NCBI RefSeq assembly: GCF_000764305.2
Contig: NW_025946916.1
Coordinates: 86,464 to 150,463 of the forward strand
Reading direction: 5' to 3'
DNA from: Hyalella azteca
Lineage: Eukaryota > Arthropoda > Malacostraca > Amphipoda > Hyalellidae
DNA: 64,000 bases
Positions 25,751-39,500 of this stretch are shown in pieces (the first letter of the stretch is position 1; the number at the start of each line of letters is the position of its first letter). Made by a program: the position numbers and the translations under genes. Under the pieces are notes generated by a model. That model worked only from the letters and a program-made list of their open reading frames with translations. It was not told where the DNA came from and did no database searches.

Positions 25751-26802
25751 GGGTAAACGCGGTATATTCCGACACTTTAAGGACGCATCAAGAAATGAAA
25801 AACTATAAAAAAAACCGTATGTGTTATGTAAGTTCTGTTGCCTTCACATGACTCTCAAAACACTTCACTACGCGTCGCGGCGTCAGCAACGATGAAACGT
25901 CANATCCGACACGTGGTGAGTTGTATTGCGTCAGCGCTTCAAATTTAACTGATACGTATTGCCGACATCCACGTGTTCGAATTCCGTTTGCTGTGTGAGC
26001 TGTATTGGCCCTATTGGGATACAACACGGCTTTGAATTAGAACACTAACGAATATTGAACACTACTTAATTACGTTTTAATTAACAGCTATTAGGCTTTT
26101 AATTAAGCAAATTTCAATTTTTGTACAAAGCTTTGAACGATCTGTGTGTGTCCAATTCAAGTTGTGTCGGTCTGTCGGAATTAGTTTTCATGTGTCGAAA
26201 TCCAATATCTCAACTTAATCATCTATTAATTTATTTACGACTTGAAATCAGCGAATACAAGTATACTTAAAGGATTCCAAATATATTCACAGACGTATTT
26301 AAAAGTCTCAAACCATAATATTCTTCCTATAAAAACAGTTATTCACTATTTGGTAGAGCCATGTTAACTGTCAAATTTGACACATTTTTCGATGATCTCA
26401 CCACGTGGCATGCATTGTCTCTCTTTGGATCTCAATATTTTCCCGCTAGATGGCCAAGACCTAGTGCATAGTGGCAAACCAGAGCTTTTTTAGAATCAGT
26501 TCATTTTTAGTTTCTTCATTTATTCAAGATTTAAACCAATTTCTCAAGTATGATACTGCTGGTATCCAGGATACTTTACTGGTCTACTTATAGGACTCAA
26601 AAATGAACTTGAGGGAGAGTCTAAAAAACTCTCTGCTTTGCCACTATGACCTAGTGTTTTTGCAGTATTTCGACACGCAAATGTATGACGTCACCATTTC
26701 AACCATCAATGAACGCATGGAACTAAAACAAAGCTTAATATAAAGGAAAAACTAGAGAAGTGACGGAATTACCTACGATGTCGGAATATACCGCGTTTAC
26801 CC
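25751..26802. mobile_element. TA-flanked DNA transposon relic with 24-bp TIRs
   Basis: Starts GGGTAAACGCGGTATATTCC and ends with the exact inverse; the 24-bp repeats at 25751-25774 and 26779-26802 match perfectly. TA lies immediately outside both ends (25749-25750 and 26803-26804), as expected for the Tc1/mariner/pogo superfamily (family knowledge). At 1,052 bp with no transposase-like frame it is non-autonomous or internally deleted. An N at 25903 marks a gap inside it. The identical ends suggest a fairly recent insertion. Confidence 0.85.
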
Positions 26803-27823
26803 TAGCTGCTTTGCAGCTCCAGCAGCAAAGATGATGATAACATTTTAGAGATGCAAAATTTCTAATTTATACATAGGTATTGCATGAATATCAAGCAATA
26901 AGATTCCAGCTGGAAACAGATTACTAGCCTATTTAGAAACCCCATTTCATATAGCCTACCTAAGCTATTACAGTTTAACAGTTAGAGTCTTAGAGTCATG
27001 AGTCAGTGTCATGAATTAAAGACTATTGTCAATTTGTTGAATACCAACGTAGGTATTCTCAAATAAAATAAATGATACCCTTCATTTCACTTTTCCCACA
27101 AATCACAATCGACATTCATTCTAACCAAGGATCGTTCATCATGCCGGTACGGCCGCGGGTAGGCTACCTAACACAAATTTCACGAAAGGTTTGAGAATAC
27201 AACGAACGATCAACGATTGATTGCACATTTAGGCCTCATCCTTTTTCGTTAAAAGAAAACTAACAGGCTTTTAAAGGACTTGAAAACTCCATGTCAACAC
27301 CCCTATCTCATTGAATAGCTCACTTTTTACAATTTTATTAAATGTTGTCATGTGTTTAGCATCTCAGCACGCCATTAGAGTAGCTGTAAATACATACAAA
27401 TATAGGGTACAAATAATCCTCTACCTAACTGATTTTTTTGCGAACACATTCTTGTGACGCGATTCAATAAATGGATTCAACCATGGGTATATCAATATTT
27501 GAAAATTATTCCAATTGCTTAAAAATTCTATTTACGTCATGTACAGCCCCAATTTACGATGTTTGGTTGGATCAATAGGATTCTTGTATATATTTTTTTA
27601 TCAGATTTTCCTAACTGAAATCTTATTCCACATATGTATTTCAGGGCGTGAATTGCATTAAAATGAAGTCAGTCTGGATTATTTTGGAAAATAATAAAAT
27701 TTATCGGATTTTTAAAACAATAATAGGCTATAAATCGTTATTCCTGGATAGTATGATGGATTACGCCTAGCGGGCTAGCGAAGCTATGCCATGGAGTACA
27801 TGTCACGACCCAGTTGTTCGGCG

Positions 27824-28250
27824 GGAGCACAGCCGTGGGTAACAAAATCGACTCGTAAACAGGCCCTGGGTCTAACGCCAACCATCAGCATGCAATATCT
27901 ACACATAGCCTCAGACCAATGAGCTGTGGGTAACTCCGGCTAACAGTAAATCCGCTTTGCACAACACAGCCACTGCTCCACAGCGTAACTGGCCGGAGCG
28001 CAACAGGCCCTACCGCAACAGGCGGCGCAGGTTAGGTTAGGTTACGTTAGGAGTAGCAGTTGCGGTAGGGCCTGTTGCGCCCCGGCGAGTTGTGCTCCGG
28101 CCTGTATGCGCTCCGGCCTGTGACTGAACGGCGCTGTTGTGGTGGGCGCTTTGTGTCATAAGCCGTGAAGATGCCCGGCTGCGTTACGCTCGGGAAGGTA
28201 TATGAATCGCAGTGTGGACTTGGGCTATGCTGACCTCTAGCCATCCACCC
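27824..28250 (-). repeat. Right terminal inverted repeat
   Basis: Inverted counterpart of 24504-24929, differing by scattered substitutions and small indels. Confidence 0.8.
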
Positions 28251-28529
28251 CTGCGATGACATAAACACGAAGGTAACCTAAAAGTTTGAAGTAGGGGCCT
28301 TCTTTGAAAAGGTATCAAAATTTAAAGTTTTACAAATTGAATTTGTGCCAACAGCATCTTACCTTTGAGGCATAATTTACAATTAAACCACAATAGCGTG
28401 AATAAAATAATAAAACATAATAATAATGTTGCTATCAGCGTTGAGTTGGCCGTAAACTTGTCGCCTATTCACAGCATCGCAGAACATTTACAGCTTGCAG
28501 CGGTCTCGAACACGTAACTCACTGCTCCA

Positions 28530-28760
28530 GGTTTACTTTGCTTAATTAACCGCCTGGCCTTCTCGCTCTTCTGACGAGAAACTGGCGCCCAGAGCTTGGA
28601 TTGAACCGGCACCACTCAGCTCCAATCCTGATACTCTGAACTGTAAATACTGGGCCACCCTGCCCGAGAGCAGAAGTAGACGTTCTGGAAGTTCTTTGTT
28701 GGAACCCAGCTTGAAACGAAGCTGGTGCCAGGCATGTTCCTGGTATGATTGACAATAATA
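28530..28760 (-). mobile_element. tRNA-derived SINE
   Basis: On the reverse strand a TGGCCCAGTA A-box-like motif (28648-28657) is followed about 40 nt later by a GGTTCAATCC B box (28598-28607), the internal pol III promoter layout of tRNA-derived SINEs. It does not fold as a full tRNA as far as I can see, and non-tRNA sequence extends on both sides. Confidence 0.55.
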
Positions 28761-28959
28761 GTCTCCATGATTCGAAAAAGTTTCACTTATGGAAAATATA
28801 ACCAAATGCAAGCCAAACTTTTTTGCATACATTCCGCGTATTATACAGTATGTATTTTGCCCGTGTAAAATGAAATGTTAACTGTTTAATATCGTGCATT
28901 GAACGCCTGACCCAAAACCCCTTGATCTACGACACCTCTACACACATTCCCTCGACCCA

Positions 28960-29505
28960 GAACCTCCGATGCACAACTTGACCCGCAACCTCTTCATTTA
29001 CACCTCCTCATCCCAAAACCCCCGACCCACAACACCTCGGCCTACTACCCCCACGGCTCATAAACCCATGGCCCATGACACCACGACCCATAACTCCACG
29101 ACTCATAACTCCACGACCCATAACTCCACGACCTATAACTCCACGACCCATACCTATACGACCCATAACTCCACGTCGCATAACTCCACGACCCATATCT
29201 CTACGACCCATAACTCCACGACCCATAACTCCACGACCCATAACTCCACGACCCATAACTCCACGACCCAAAACTCCACAACCCATAACTCCACGACCCA
29301 TAACTCCACGGCTCATAACTCCCCGACCCATAAGGCCATAACTCCACGACCCATAACTCCACGACCCAAAACTCACCGACCCATTACTCCACGACCCATA
29401 ACTCCACGACCCATAACTCCATGACCTGTAACTCCACGACCCATAACTCCATGACCCATAACTCCACGACCCATAACTCCACAACCCTTAGCCCACCCGA
29501 CCCAT
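28960..29505. repeat. 15-bp minisatellite
   Basis: More than 25 units of CGACCCATAACTCCA with variants. Because 15 is a multiple of three, long stop-free frames appear on both strands (Thr/His/Asn/Ser on +, Met/Gly/Arg/Val on -). I regard these as by-products. Confidence 0.9.
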
Positions 29506-30011
29506 AATCACCACCCGACCCATAACTAAACCAATGATGCCAGACTCACAAATTTGACCCATCATGTTTTGAATTAAACTATAAACTTCGTAAATTAATA
29601 AATGCATTATTCGTGATATTATCACCCCCTTACGTCCATTGCAGTTGCAATTACTATATAACTAAAATTAGATTTTAGACTACATGATCCCGGTTCCGCA
29701 TGTGGCCATCACCATGGCAACCAAATCATAACAAATTCAAGTCACTAAAAGACAGCTGTGAAAACGCTCGGTATCCTTAACTAAAGCAACTACTTTCTTT
29801 TAGAATCAATTTTATCTTAAACTTGTTTTTTTATCGCATACAGTGAAGAGGCAGTGCGTTGTTATTGAGAAAACTATTAAAGAATAGAGATTTTTGATAA
29901 TCTAACTACGCAACTTCTCAAATATTCAACATTTAATTGATGTAACTATAAACAAAAATAGATTTTGCGAGAATAAATCATGCTAGACCATGTCATGAGA
30001 GAGTACAATCC
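29506..30011. other. Upstream flank of the large gene
   Basis: AT-rich and gene-free. It would hold the promoter or 5' exons of the gene that follows; no element was recognised. Confidence 0.3.
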
Positions 30012-30279
30012 ATGAAACGCTTAGGATTTTCTCCATTATTAGTTTACAGTTCTTCTTCCACTTATGGACGTAAACCAATGTCATCCATCACATACAGGCC
30101 CAACACAAACAGAAACAGATCAGCAGACAGCACTGAAATTAGACACGAAAAATTTGGAGAAACGAATTATAGTGAAGACGACGGCATTGATATAAGATCC
30201 GAAGAATTGTTTGATGAACAATGGACAGGAAAATCAATAACGAAGATAAAGACAGCGCAGACCAACGAGATGGTCGTGA

Positions 30280-30501
30280 ATGCAAACGAGAATAAAAGTT
30301 TCGCACTTGATCGACGATACAAAGAGCGACATGAGCGACACTGAGCAAACGTCCACGGATGAAGCAATGCCCTCCAGCCGCGCAAAACCTCACGAGCAAG
30401 AAACTTCCCATGCAAGCAGCGTGCCATATTCTGGACTTTGTGTAGCGGCAGAATACGAGAGCACTTGCGAAAGCATAAACAAACTGGCACAGCTTTTGCA
30501 G
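30280..30501 (+). CDS. Large gene, candidate first exon
   Basis: It reads SDTEQTSTDEAMPSSRAKP through NKLAQLLQ and ends at a GTGCGT donor, in phase with the next exon. A different frame, 30012-30344 (MKRLGFSPLLVYSSSS..), overlaps its start and has similar composition. Either a cryptic intron or a one-base error could fuse them, moving the start to 30012. Confidence 0.6.
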
Positions 30502-33500
30502 GTGCGTTTGTGTCGAACTTGTGCGTTGTGCAGAATTTACCTGTGAAATTGGAATTTTCCCATCATCAATGCCAATTTTAATGAAGAATAAATTATATTT
30601 TTGCATACAATGAAGTTCTTTAATGATAATTCATTTATCGCACAGGCGCTAAAATTTTTCAACATTCTTAATGATTGGACATTACCATCCAGACAAGAGC
30701 AAATTTAATTCGCTTTTTGGATATTATATCTAATCTTTGTGCCGCTGCAGCATATGTGTATCAATAAAAGGAAAAAAATCATTATAGTCTTCACGATTAC
30801 CTTTTCAGTTGTGACTGCTTTGAGTCTATTCGCTAATGTACCGTACTGCTAAGTCGCTTCAAATGTTTGGATAAATTTTGAAATTAACCTATTAATTAAT
30901 TCAGCTTTTCTATTTATTTCAGAAAACTGACGCAAACCTGAGCCAAATACAAGGATTTATTCAGTATCCAGAAAGGTATTCCCAAATTCCCGGACGGTTG
31001 AAAACGTGGCGTAACAAGCGTCGCACAAGCCTCCCACGCTCTCATGCTCCCGACGAAGATGACAGTCAACATAGAACGAACGCATCTACAACTACAACCC
31101 ATCAAGTTCAGACAACACGTGAAGATCTTGTTGGGTCAAGATCTAAAACAACCTTAGCCAATAAGCATTCAGTCGCTAGTTATGATTCGCGTTCAGACGA
31201 ATTGGAAAATCTAACTTCACTTGATCCACCATGTGAAAATGAAGGTGTGGCTGATGGCGAAACCTCCATCGCATGTTCAAGAAACTGTGAAATACTTCGG
31301 GGGAATTTAGATGCGCACAACAGAGGTGGGGTGAGTGACACTTGGTCAATTCAATGATATTCATTTGGGTTCATTTCAAATTTATAACCTTAAATAAAAG
31401 AAAATGGGAAACTTATATAAATACAAATTTTAAAATAAATTCATTGTATGATAATGGTCATCCAGATTTTCGATGTGGTTATAAGATGCATCAAACCTAG
31501 GTCACAAAATCTATCATTTATCAAAATTTTCAATCGAAATATATATGTACATGTTCCAAAATTTACGCATCAAATGTCTAGCACGCTGCTATCTGTAGAA
31601 AAAGCATTATTGATAAATTTGAAATTCATGCGGAATTAAAAAAAAATTCAACAAATACTACAGATGCCTGACCGAAGCATACCAGAGCAAGAGAGTTCGG
31701 GAGGAGCCAAAACTGACGAGGCGAAGCTGACGGAGATCCTGACGCTGCTGCAGCACCTCACACGCACCATGGACGGATACGAGCGCCACCCCTTGCTGGT
31801 TAGAGGGACACCCTGTCTCATGTGGCGCTATTCCTTCATTATCTGATAACTGCTCAGGTTAACCTCCTCTGGACAACGTGGAAGTTTACGAGGGTGCTTT
31901 TGCTTCCGCGCCCCTTTCTTAATATTTCAATATAGGACCTGAGGTTGGTTCGATAAGTAGTAGTGATACGTGGATTATTGAGGTATAGCGTAACAGTTTA
32001 TAGAATATTATTTGGAGATTATATACGGCTTACATTTTAAGGCAATAAAGGCTTATATGTCGAGGCTCAAACAATACCGTCACCGGCTCACGACTGAAAT
32101 AGGGATGAGTCTTGAGTATATACGCCTACTGTACTCTACTCCGACCCTATATAGTTGACTTTACTATCCTTTTGACGTGGACATGAGTAATGGCCGTATA
32201 CATGACTGTTCAAGGCCCAAGACTACATAATTATATTATTAACTATATAATTTCGCTATTTGACGTTCCCAAAAGCGTGAGTCGCAACCGGGTTAAACAA
32301 GGAATGGATAAACCACAGATATGTTTTAAATGAACATATCGCAATAAAGAAGATGAGGAAATTACTCGAATGCGGTAGTTTATGGAACCTGTCTGAGTCG
32401 TGTATAAATTAACAATGTTCTCATCTGACAGTTGGTACATCCACCTGAACTATTTTGTGCTGTCCGTTCAGTTCCTGACAACTGCCCAGGTTTATCTCGT
32501 ATGTGTATTTGGGTGCCACACCTGGTATATATGGCGCCGACTATTGACCGGGAGCTACAAGGCTAATGATATTATATCTCACATGCCTTGTTGAGCATCG
32601 GTAGTTGACTTATGCGGCGCTGTCCTATTTACCTGACAACTTTGTCTGTACATTCACTGATTCCATTTAATTCGTGTGCCTATAATAAATTATTAGAAGT
32701 GAAGAGCATTACCCTTATAACTGAAATATATTGTTTTAACAAAAATGAGCTAAGAAGATAATATTCGTTTCGTGTCTTGATCCCATGCAGTAAAGAATGA
32801 TGAATAAAATGCAAACATAAAATTCTTCAATGTCGTTAAACAACTTTTTGAAGGTCTTTTTTAATGACCTTTTTGGTGTCGTTATACTTCATCAAAGATG
32901 TCGCCTGACAAATGTTGACGCTGTGGTAATCACCATTTAGCGTTTAGCTTACCTGTATGGCAACAGGATAAGTCATTGTGGTAACCCGTTCCTAATTGCA
33001 GGCTTCGCAAGACCCACAGCTGCAGCGGCCTGGCGAGCAGAGCGCGGTCATGTCACACGACGCTGCGGTCGGGAATGCAAGACTTCAAAAAAGGGAATTT
33101 TTGCTGACTCATCACTCCGAGAATCGTGCTCTGTATGATGATAAATCCGGAGAGTGTGATGATATTGTAAATCCTGCGCTATCGAGATGGGAACAACCTG
33201 GATTGTTGAGCAATTGCAAATTTGAAGAGTTGTTCCCAAAATATCCAACTCTTGATGAAGCCAGAACCTCTCCTTCGAGTGAATTGATGCCTGCAACAGA
33301 ATATAACTGCAAACTAAACTCAATTATGAGTTCCACCAAAGGTCTTCCAACCGAGGATACTCAAAAATTTATGGCTCGTCGCAAGGGAAATGCTATGAGT
33401 GGAACTACAATAAATACAATAAGCTCAAACTTGGCATCAAAAAATTCGACTACGGAGTTGAATAAAAATTATCAAGGAGAGCGATTAATCGAAAAACCCT

Positions 33501-36500
33501 TGAATGGAAGTACAAAAGAACTTTCCCAAAAGTACAGTGACGATTGGGACCTGATCCAATGCAAGGATAAAGATGATAATTTTGCCAACAAATATTCAAA
33601 AAAACAAACTGAGGATCCTTCGAATACAACCGAACTGCCTCATGACTTCGTACCACAAACTCCTACGGTGAACCTGCACGTACATGAACCCATTGCACCG
33701 ATGAACATGGAGCTCGCGAGGAGCGTCATGCTTTGTTCAAATGAGTCCAGCAGCAATTTACCTGATCCTGGTAACCCGCTGATGCTGCAATCTTCGTCTC
33801 TGCGACGTGCAATCGATAATGTGGTTAGCAGGAAAACGGAACTCGATAAACGACTCGAGCAGCTGACGATTAAACGAGAGAATGAAGCTTGGATGGAAAT
33901 GTACATGAGCGATGACGAGCCTGTTGTTCCTGCGAGGACATGGGAGACTGAGAATTGCAAGATAGCTCGTACCGTACCGAGATATGTTCATATTACGCGG
34001 CGTCAAATGAACGACAAACAACGGCAACACAGTGGATCTATGGGTCCATGGCGCAGCAGACAGTACAACGTGCCAGTTGTAAAACGACCAAAGAAAAAAA
34101 TCCTAGCGACTGGAATCAGGAAAAATAAAGTCACAAAGTCGACCAGGTTTGATGAGCTACAATCGACACCTGCCGAGTCGTCCCGAAAAAGTAGCATTGA
34201 CAGCATCTTGCAGTCTCTTCAGAGCGACGAAAGTAGCATCCCAGGACTGGGTGACATGGGTCTCAGCAAGGAGATTAATTCTTTAAGCAACACCATACAG
34301 CAACTGGTCAAAGAAAACACGGGGCTCAGAACGAAACTAGGAACTGGATCTCAAAAAGCCGGCCCGATAAGAGAATTCAACCACGGCAGTGACTGCCGAA
34401 GTTACGAAGGCGTTGGTAGAGGAAGGGATTTTCAGAGTTATGAAGGAAGCGATTTGGAATGTCGTGGAGATCATATTCGCGCTTGTGATGGTTGCTTATG
34501 TTCAAAATCTGAAACTTCTGACCGACGGCATGTAGGCCCAATGCAGACACCTAGAATATGCAGCCGAACGACGAAGAGCGATGATGAAGATAGTGCAATT
34601 GCCAAGAGAAAGGTGACGGTGGGAACATCAACAGTTTGTCATCAGGATTTGATTGATCAAACGGTCCAAACACAAGAGCCGGAAGTTAGTAATGACAACA
34701 GCAATCGTACAATGCAGCCGATGATTTTAAACTTTTGTGAACTGCTGATTAAAGAGAACAGTCGACTTCATCAACTGTGTGGTAACGAAAACAATTTGGT
34801 GGAATCCTGGAAGAGTTTTATAACTAACTCCGTTGTGAGAGAAACATCCGAAGTAAACTTGAAACAGAGCCAAAGGTTGGATAAATCAGATTCTGAGAAT
34901 TTCGAAGAGACAATAAATAACAGGAATGATCATCAAAATGGCCACATGAAGTTTCCAGGGAGAATAGAAAACACTAGTGAGGAAGCCAAGGAAAATTCAA
35001 CGAACTCAGTCAAGCCCTATAGAAAGATCCATGCTTCTGAAGAAGCACATTATTCTGGATCCATATTTTTAAATGCTGATAATTCATCACAAATTTTAAA
35101 AGAAGAAAACTCGGATCAAGAGAAAGCCAGAAAAAGTCTCATGAAAATTGTAGAGGATTGGATTGTCCCTTCTCTCGGAACGTTAGTCACAACAAATATT
35201 GACGCCCGTGTCACAACTGAACCGAAATCTGAGAACGCCTCTGTCGGGCGTCCACAGGACACCAACTTGGAAATCAATCCTCCACATTTCTGTAAGGAAA
35301 TTTCGACTCAGCTAAATCGATCTCATTCAACATCAAATCTCGACGAGCCTCAGCATAATGTTTCAAGCATCAGTGTATATCCCTGCCCAGTTTCAACTGA
35401 AGTTCAAAATCAAGAACCATCAATGGAACTGGGAACGAAAACTCAACTCGGAGTGGGAATAATACAAGATGAACATTGTTGCCATTCTCGGAATTCAGGA
35501 GTCAATCAAGAAGAAACTGTATCAATTGAAGCTCATCCTCAGCCCGTAGTATCGTTAGGAGAAAAATTTACGTCGAAACTGCAACCAAAAATCACATGTT
35601 TATCTTCCACTCCTGACTCGAGGGCTTCAGATCAAGTTTCTTCCTCAGTTTCGATCAATTTCTCAGAGGTCGAAAGCGACGATTCGTCTCAAGAGAACGG
35701 TCAAAGAAGCGCAGTTTCCTCCAAATACCAAAGTTCTGAACGAAAATACTCGAGTAGTGGCAGGCAAAAACGAGACACTACGTCAGCCGCAAAAACTTCA
35801 AATGTTATGGTAGACGAAGAATGTTTAGGGGGCGAACGACGAGGGACTCCAAGGGAGTCCCACGGAGTAACACTCAGCAAGCGCAGCATAAAACGGCAAC
35901 ACACATCAACGTCAAATTTACAATACTTGCATTCAGAAATTCACAGTAAACCTGATTCAGACTCGAACCTTAATGATAGGAAAAAATATCGAAACCCTTT
36001 CCATAAAACACGATCATCGCAGCGACATCATGAAGTTTCCGAAACGTCATCTTTTTCTGATAAAACTCTACAGGAGATGGTGATTAATGACGATGGCAGC
36101 TTCGATTCAGACAATCGTCGTTCCATGATGGTGAGAAGTGGTGCTCGTGAATATCGCTTAGAACTCATTCTGCTTCGAACTCTTTTGAAGGCCGAGCAGC
36201 GTAGAATAAAAAATAAGGAACTCGAACGGAAACTGAAAGAAAATGAAAAAGAAATAGCTCGATTGAATATTGGTTCTATGTGTGTAAGTGACTCGAAAGC
36301 CACTAGTGATCTTGATGCAACAGAAGAGAGTATTTCTACTGAAGATAGAAAATTATTTGGTCCTTGTAGTTCCGAACCTAATGTAGACTCTGTAAAAGGA
36401 GAATTCAGGGCTGAGAGCAATAAATTCGGAGGTAAAACAAACAAAGTAACCATCCTACGCCAATGGGAAGAGTACGCTCGAGCGTGCAGTCAGGACGAGG

Positions 36501-39500
36501 GCACTTCTGGTAGAAAAGAAATTGCACAGGCTGCGCAAGGTCTCCGCGAGAAAGAAAGTAATACTCCTAGATCAAGTATTGTCAACTCAAACGATAGTTT
36601 ACAAGCGAAAACTCAAAATTTTGACCAGTATTTTAGCATTTTGGATTCAAATATGAAAGAAAAGAACGCAAACTTTGTCTCGGCATCAAAAAACAGACGC
36701 TTAAGCGGATCGCAAGAGGATAACCACGAATCAACGTCGAAAGGTCTTAACTATTCTTTTGCAAATAATATTACAGTATCTGAAAATAAATCAACTTGTT
36801 CATCAACAATTCCTAGAGAAATGTCATCTAATACCCTGATTGCAGTTTCTTCAAAGGCCGATCAAGTCGAAGAAAGTATGAATGATCATGTAGAGTCCAA
36901 TATCAACGAATCGAAACCTTCGTTACGCGACAACAGCGAGGCACTTGAATGTGAAACTAACGAGACTTTAAATAATGTAAACGTAACCCAGAGTGGAGAG
37001 CACAGCAGCACAGAACAACACGAGAATGGAACTCTCAGTGGCGAGCACAACAGCACAGCACAGCATGTGAATGCAACTCTCAGTGGTGAGCACAGCAGCA
37101 CAGCACAGCATGTGAATGGGACTCTCAGTGGTGAGCACAGCAGCACAGCAAAGCACATGAATGATTTAAACAACAAGACGCCATCCAGATCAGCGATCCC
37201 AAAGCAACATTTAAGCTTCATATTCAGCCACCATAAACAAGTGGAAGCGCAAACTGCGGAGGTCAAAGAGTGGACGAACAAACTCAATGAGTGGAAGGTG
37301 AGAGGCTTACGTTGATCGTCTTTTAAACACTCAATCAGAAGAAATTGTGGGTCATATTGTCCAAATAATAACAAATTTTTGTACCCACAACACGAGCAGA
37401 GAGCGGACGCAGCACTAATAATTCCTTTGCCGGGTCAAACTGGGTCAATATGACCCACAATTGAGCAAAGAGTATACATCGCGATTTCTACCGAGTCTCA
37501 CTCATTTCTCTGAGTGATGATAGATATACATTTCTGTATCTTATAATTTGAATGAATGAAAATGTGTATTTACTAAGTAACAAATTTCGACATTGGACGC
37601 AGGCACAATATTCACGCTAACGAACCCTGATGCAAACAGAAATTGTGTGTCCCAACTACAATTAGAACTGTACGAAACAACTGTCACTGTAACGTAAAGC
37701 ATGCAATATATCTCATAATATTACAAATGAAGCTTATAACTACGACATTAATAATATTTTCATGATGTATGTTCGTTAATTACACGGGAAGAATGTACTG
37801 CAGCAACTCGAGAGCGACCTGCCGCCCAGCGGCGGCCAGCGGGCGGCGGTCCAGCAGCCCAGTGCCACGGCCGCATACCGACGACTTCTGGTAACTACGT
37901 GGCCGACGAGATTATTTTTATAAAGATGATAATTTCATTCTGAAGCATGGAAATTACTATCATCTTTTGTTAATTCGAGAGCGAAATAATGATTTATCAC
38001 TGAAGGAACAGTAGAAAATATATAAGATGATTAGCACTTGGTATAAACATTTTCTTCGTCAGGTGGAATACGAAAAAGTCACGGAGAAGATGCTGTCAGG
38101 CCTCCTGGACGCCGCGTCCTCGAATGCTGTAAAGCAAGACCAAGACATAGATTTTGTTGTGAGTTAAATTCATGTTTCTTTTGCCAAGATTTCTATTGCC
38201 AAGATTCAGAATGAGCACTAATCCATGTTTGATGTCCTGTTACTTTAAAACAAATTGATTGCCTAAATATGATTCATTACAATGACATTTAGTTTTTGGT
38301 GATATTTAATTGTTTTTTTTTTATAAAACAGGGAATGTTGCTGGAGCTTGGGGAGAGCGTGAGTGTCTGCGTTGGGGTTGTACAAGCTCTGCTTTTCCCC
38401 ACGACGGCCCCCCTGCACCCACTGCAACCCCCATCCCTCCACACCCATCCCTACGGCTGGCTGGCTCACTACGTCAAAAGGCTCGCGTTAGTATCTAACT
38501 TTTTCAATTCGTTTAAAAATTAATATGAATTTAAAACTAAAAATTATTTAATTGAAAAAATTGCGATTGTAATCAGTGCTAATATTGTACCTCCTTAATA
38601 ATCGTTTAAATTTCAGCAATAAAAATATAGATATGTATGTAAATATAAAATATATAAATACAAATAAATATAAAATATAAATAATATGGACATATATTAT
38701 GTATATATATCAAGATATATATAATATATCTTGTGCAGATGGCTGCAGGACGTGAGCCGCTCTCACCGCCGCGAGGAGGCTGCTTCCCATGAGTTTGTTT
38801 CTCAGGAAAACTCAACGTCAACCATTACTCCACCAGTCGAGCTCAGGAGGAACAAGGCAATGCCACTAAAGCAACTAAATTATAAATTATTAAGAGCGTT
38901 CAGCAGGGAACAACATTATGACTCATCAGGCACCAGCGCTCTAGAACCTTCTTCCATTTCTACCGGAAAAACACCCACTAGGAAATGTTCCAGCAGACGA
39001 CGGAAGATCAAACTTGAAAAGACCAGCGATGCATATGGAGACATGAATGTAAGCAAACACAAGACATCACAACAAAACGTAAATAATTTTAGTAATTCTC
39101 AGACTGTTAGCTGCACAAAACTCGACTCCCGAAACTTCGAAAGACCAAGCGGCTACAGCACCGCAGAGCTCAGCAGCGTCGAAAACAAAAAACGAACTCA
39201 CAGAAAATTTTTCGAGGAAACCAGCCCACGGGGTCATAGAAACTCTACAAGTGAAAATAGTGAAGAAAAGAGCCTGCGTGGATCTGAAGATGTTACCAAT
39301 CTCAGCAACAGATTAAAGCGTGGTGAAAAAGGTGCAAGAAACAATACAAAATTTAACAAGCACAGAAGCAGGATGCCCACAGATTCAGGCAACGAAGAGA
39401 CGTACGAACGAAGCGTCGAAAAAATCCCAATCTTCGCAAGTGGCAATGCTGCGACACGGAAGTCAAAGGGGACTATTGTCCGAAGGAAAGAAAGAGAAAA

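Larger units (their letters stand above)
24504..28250. mobile_element. 3.7-kb element with ~425-bp terminal inverted repeats
   Basis: Left repeat 24504-24929 and right repeat 27824-28250 are inverted near-copies, both starting GGGTGGAT.GCTAGAGGTC and both containing an AACCTAACC run and a CAACAGGCCCTACCGCAACA-type block. The left repeat begins exactly where the LINE frame breaks off, so it appears to have inserted into the LINE. The interior (24930-27823) has no intact transposase, and a second transposon sits inside it. The right end reads CAGGGGTGG on the reverse strand, reminiscent of hAT ends, but I found no convincing target duplication. A foldback or non-autonomous DNA transposon is likely. 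Confidence 0.7.

Noticed and set aside
25824..26027. Reverse-strand frame inside the TA-flanked element
   Set aside because: Contains an N, is short, and shows no transposase motif.
28969..29484. Long open frames of 150-158 codons on both strands
   Set aside because: They are the 15-bp repeat read in frame; no start context, domain or splice evidence.
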